From assembly GCA_964562685.1 (NCBI GenBank), contig CAZLUP010000083.1, positions 1 to 14,178 on the forward strand: a stretch of 14,178 nucleotides of DNA. Reading direction: 5' to 3'. The translations under genes and the position numbers were made by a program. Numbering within the stretch: position 1 is the first letter of the stretch; each line of letters opens with the position of its first letter. Source of the stretch: Stanieria sp964562685. GTDB taxonomy: Bacteria > Cyanobacteriota > Cyanobacteriia > Cyanobacteriales > Xenococcaceae. Below, piece by piece: positions 12,953 through 14,178 of the stretch. The notes under the pieces were generated by a model. That model searched no databases. It was given only the letters and a program-made list of their open reading frames with translations, and had not been told where the DNA came from.

Positions 12953-14178
12953 GTGACAAAATTGCAAAATAGTTATTTGGCAGGCGAGATATTTAAACAA
13001 TTACTTATGAAGAAAAATATCAATGCCTATCGACTTGCCCAAAAAGCTGGAATAGATAAAACTTATCTCAGTAAACTTACTAGTGGCGCAATCAAAAAAC
13101 CAGGGCATGATAAATTAGCCAAGATTGCTCAAGTTTTAGAGCTTAAACCAAGTCAATTACTAGCTATTTTTACTCAACCTCAGATGGCAGCAGCAGAGTT
13201 AAATATAGGAGAAGTCAAACTCAGTCAACAGCAAACAGTTCAATATTTAGGACAAGATTGGGGAGAAGCACCTGATGGAATGGTTTGTTATGGAAGACTA
13301 GCCGAAATTGAAACTTTACAGCAATGGCTAATTCAAGAACGCTGTCGAGTGATTATATTATATGGTTTGGGTGGTATCGGAAAAACTACGCTTGCCGTAC
13401 ATCTAGCTAAACAGTTTCAAAAAGGATTTGATTATATTTTTTGGCGCAGTCTTTGGTATGCACCGTCGGTAGAAATCATTTTAAATGAGGCTTTAAGTTT
13501 GATTGCACGCAGACAAACTTCTGAAGCTATAATTGCTCAAAAAATCTCTCAATTGTTATTTCAATTGCGTCAGAGTCGTTGTTTGTTGATCTTAGACCAA
13601 ACAGAATCAATTTTGGCAACGGGGAATGCTACTCAACAGTATCAAGATGGCTATCAAGTTTATGGTGAATTGTTTCGCCAGATTGCTCAATTAGAACATA
13701 AAAGCTGTTTATTATTAATTGGTAACGAAAAGCCCAAGGATTTGGCAATTTTGGAAAGTGCTTCGGCATCAATTCGTTCTCTGCAACTTCAAGGTTTATC
13801 TACCGCAGCACGTCAGTTACTTGAAGACAAGCAATTACCAGAAGTAGAACGTTGGGATGAGTTGATTAAAACGTATCGAGGTCATCCCCTTGCTTTAAAA
13901 ATAGTTGCTACAACGATCAAAGAAGTTTTTAATGGCAGCATATCCGAATTTTTACGTCAAAATACTTTATTTTTGGGAGATTTGGAATTTGTAATCGATC
14001 AACAATATCGTCGTTTATCAGATGCAGAAAAAACCTTGATTTGTACAATCGCAGAGGAAAATCAATTAGTCTCAATCTCTCAGTTGACGGCAAAACCAAC
14101 TTTACAAATGCGCTGTTCAGAAATCATCAGAAAATTGGGTAGAAACCCCGTCCTTATAGGACGGCTTGACAAGAGCGG
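12953..14178 (+). CDS. XRE-HTH/NB-ARC STAND ATPase, open to window edge and probably interrupted near 14140
   Basis: 408 codons from GTG 12953-12955 without a stop. Residues 8-73 form an XRE-type helix-turn-helix (FKQLLMKKN...YRLAQKAGIDKTYLSKL). Residues 110-330 form an NB-ARC ATPase: P-loop GLGGIGKTT (138-146), Walker B LLILD (211-215) and the GxP-type motif GHPLALK (310-316). A winged-helix part follows (from about 350, QQYRRLSDAEKTL). ATG 13007 would cut into the first HTH helix, so the GTG is preferred; no ribosome binding site is clear. Cyanobacterial relatives carry long WD40 or TPR sensor regions after this point and act as signal-sensing STAND proteins, some in defence. Two oddities: the sensor motif usually read as TSREKP is IGNEKP here, and after about residue 397 the sequence leaves the family pattern where a transposon-end-like hairpin begins. 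Confidence 0.85.
   Translation, partial: MTKLQNSYLAGEIFKQLLMKKNINAYRLAQKAGIDKTYLSKLTSGAIKKPGHDKLAKIAQVLELKPSQLLAIFTQPQMAAAELNIGEVKLSQQQTVQYLGQDWGEAPDGMVCYGRLAEIETLQQWLIQERCRVIILYGLGGIGKTTLAVHLAKQFQKGFDYIFWRSLWYAPSVEIILNEALSLIARRQTSEAIIAQKISQLLFQLRQSRCLLILDQTESILATGNATQQYQDGYQVYGELFRQIAQLEHKSCLLLIGNEKPKDLAILESASASIRSLQLQGLSTAARQLLEDKQLPEVERWDELIKTYRGHPLALKIVATTIKEVFNGSISEFLRQNTLFLGDLEFVIDQQYRRLSDAEKTLICTIAEENQLVSISQLTAKPTLQMRCSEIIRKLGRNPVLIGRLDKS
14137..14178. mobile_element. Possible IS200/IS605-family terminus (subterminal hairpin)
   Basis: GTAGAAACCCCGTCC, then TTATA, then GGACGGCTTGACA. The core at 14148-14164 is a 7-bp perfect stem, CCGTCCT/AGGACGG, with a TAT loop. Cyanobacterial IS200/IS605 (tnpA/tnpB) elements end in hairpins of this look (GAAACCCCGTC...GACGGGG...TTGACA), recognised as single-stranded DNA. 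It starts just where the NB-ARC protein departs from its family, and it sits at the window end, where draft contigs often break in repeats. No transposase is visible. Confidence 0.45.

Overview
The window is chromosomal DNA from a cyanobacterium. At least 17 copies of the HIP1 octamer GCGATCGC lie in 14 kb of A/T-rich sequence. The gene content is typical of oxygenic phototrophs: rpaB (ycf27), a CCB-type cytochrome b6 cofactor-assembly protein, pcxA (cotA/cemA), a beta-carbonic anhydrase, a VTE6-like phytyl-phosphate kinase and the short cyanobacterial form of aat. Heptanucleotide tandem repeats of the cyanobacterial STRR kind fill two intergenic spaces. Base composition and gene style suggest a unicellular or pleurocapsalean cyanobacterium, but that is inference. 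A 100-base run of N inside one repeat array shows the source is a draft assembly.

Layout. 1-226: edge region with a doubtful ORF fragment and a possible dispersed repeat. 227-3923 (minus strand): a housekeeping block radA -> heptad repeat array -> mnmE -> conserved hypothetical. 4169-5582 (plus strand): rpaB followed by the CCB-type assembly factor. 5583-5731: a second composite heptad array that fills the gap between converging genes. 5734-6072 (minus): conserved hypothetical, divergent from aat (6109-6684, plus). aat converges on and overlaps the stop of a DUF92/VTE6-type gene (6677-7438, minus). 7542-9710 (minus): pcxA and a beta-carbonic anhydrase, both tied to inorganic carbon and pH handling. 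9842-11909 (minus): an OmpR-type response regulator followed by its sensor kinase, which has lost its 3' end in the middle of the ATP-binding domain. 11910-12488: gene-free and carries a small palindromic, MITE-like repeat. 12489-12701 (minus): a 70-residue beta-rich protein. 12953-14178 (plus): an XRE-HTH/NB-ARC STAND ATPase. It stays open to the window edge but stops resembling its family about 40 bp before the end, where a hairpin like an IS200/IS605-family terminus begins.

How the genes work together. rpaB controls photosynthesis and light-stress promoters, and the CCB protein matures the cytochrome b6f complex. PcxA and the carbonic anhydrase act on proton and CO2/bicarbonate balance. 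radA and mnmE are general DNA-repair and tRNA-modification genes.

The accessory and most unusual parts are the two same-plan heptad arrays abutting stop codons, the decapitated histidine kinase beside an intact regulator, and the interrupted HTH-NB-ARC protein. That protein has a degenerate sensor motif and repeated TCAACT/AGTTGA half-sites upstream. I found no tRNA, rRNA, CRISPR array or clear intrinsic terminator.
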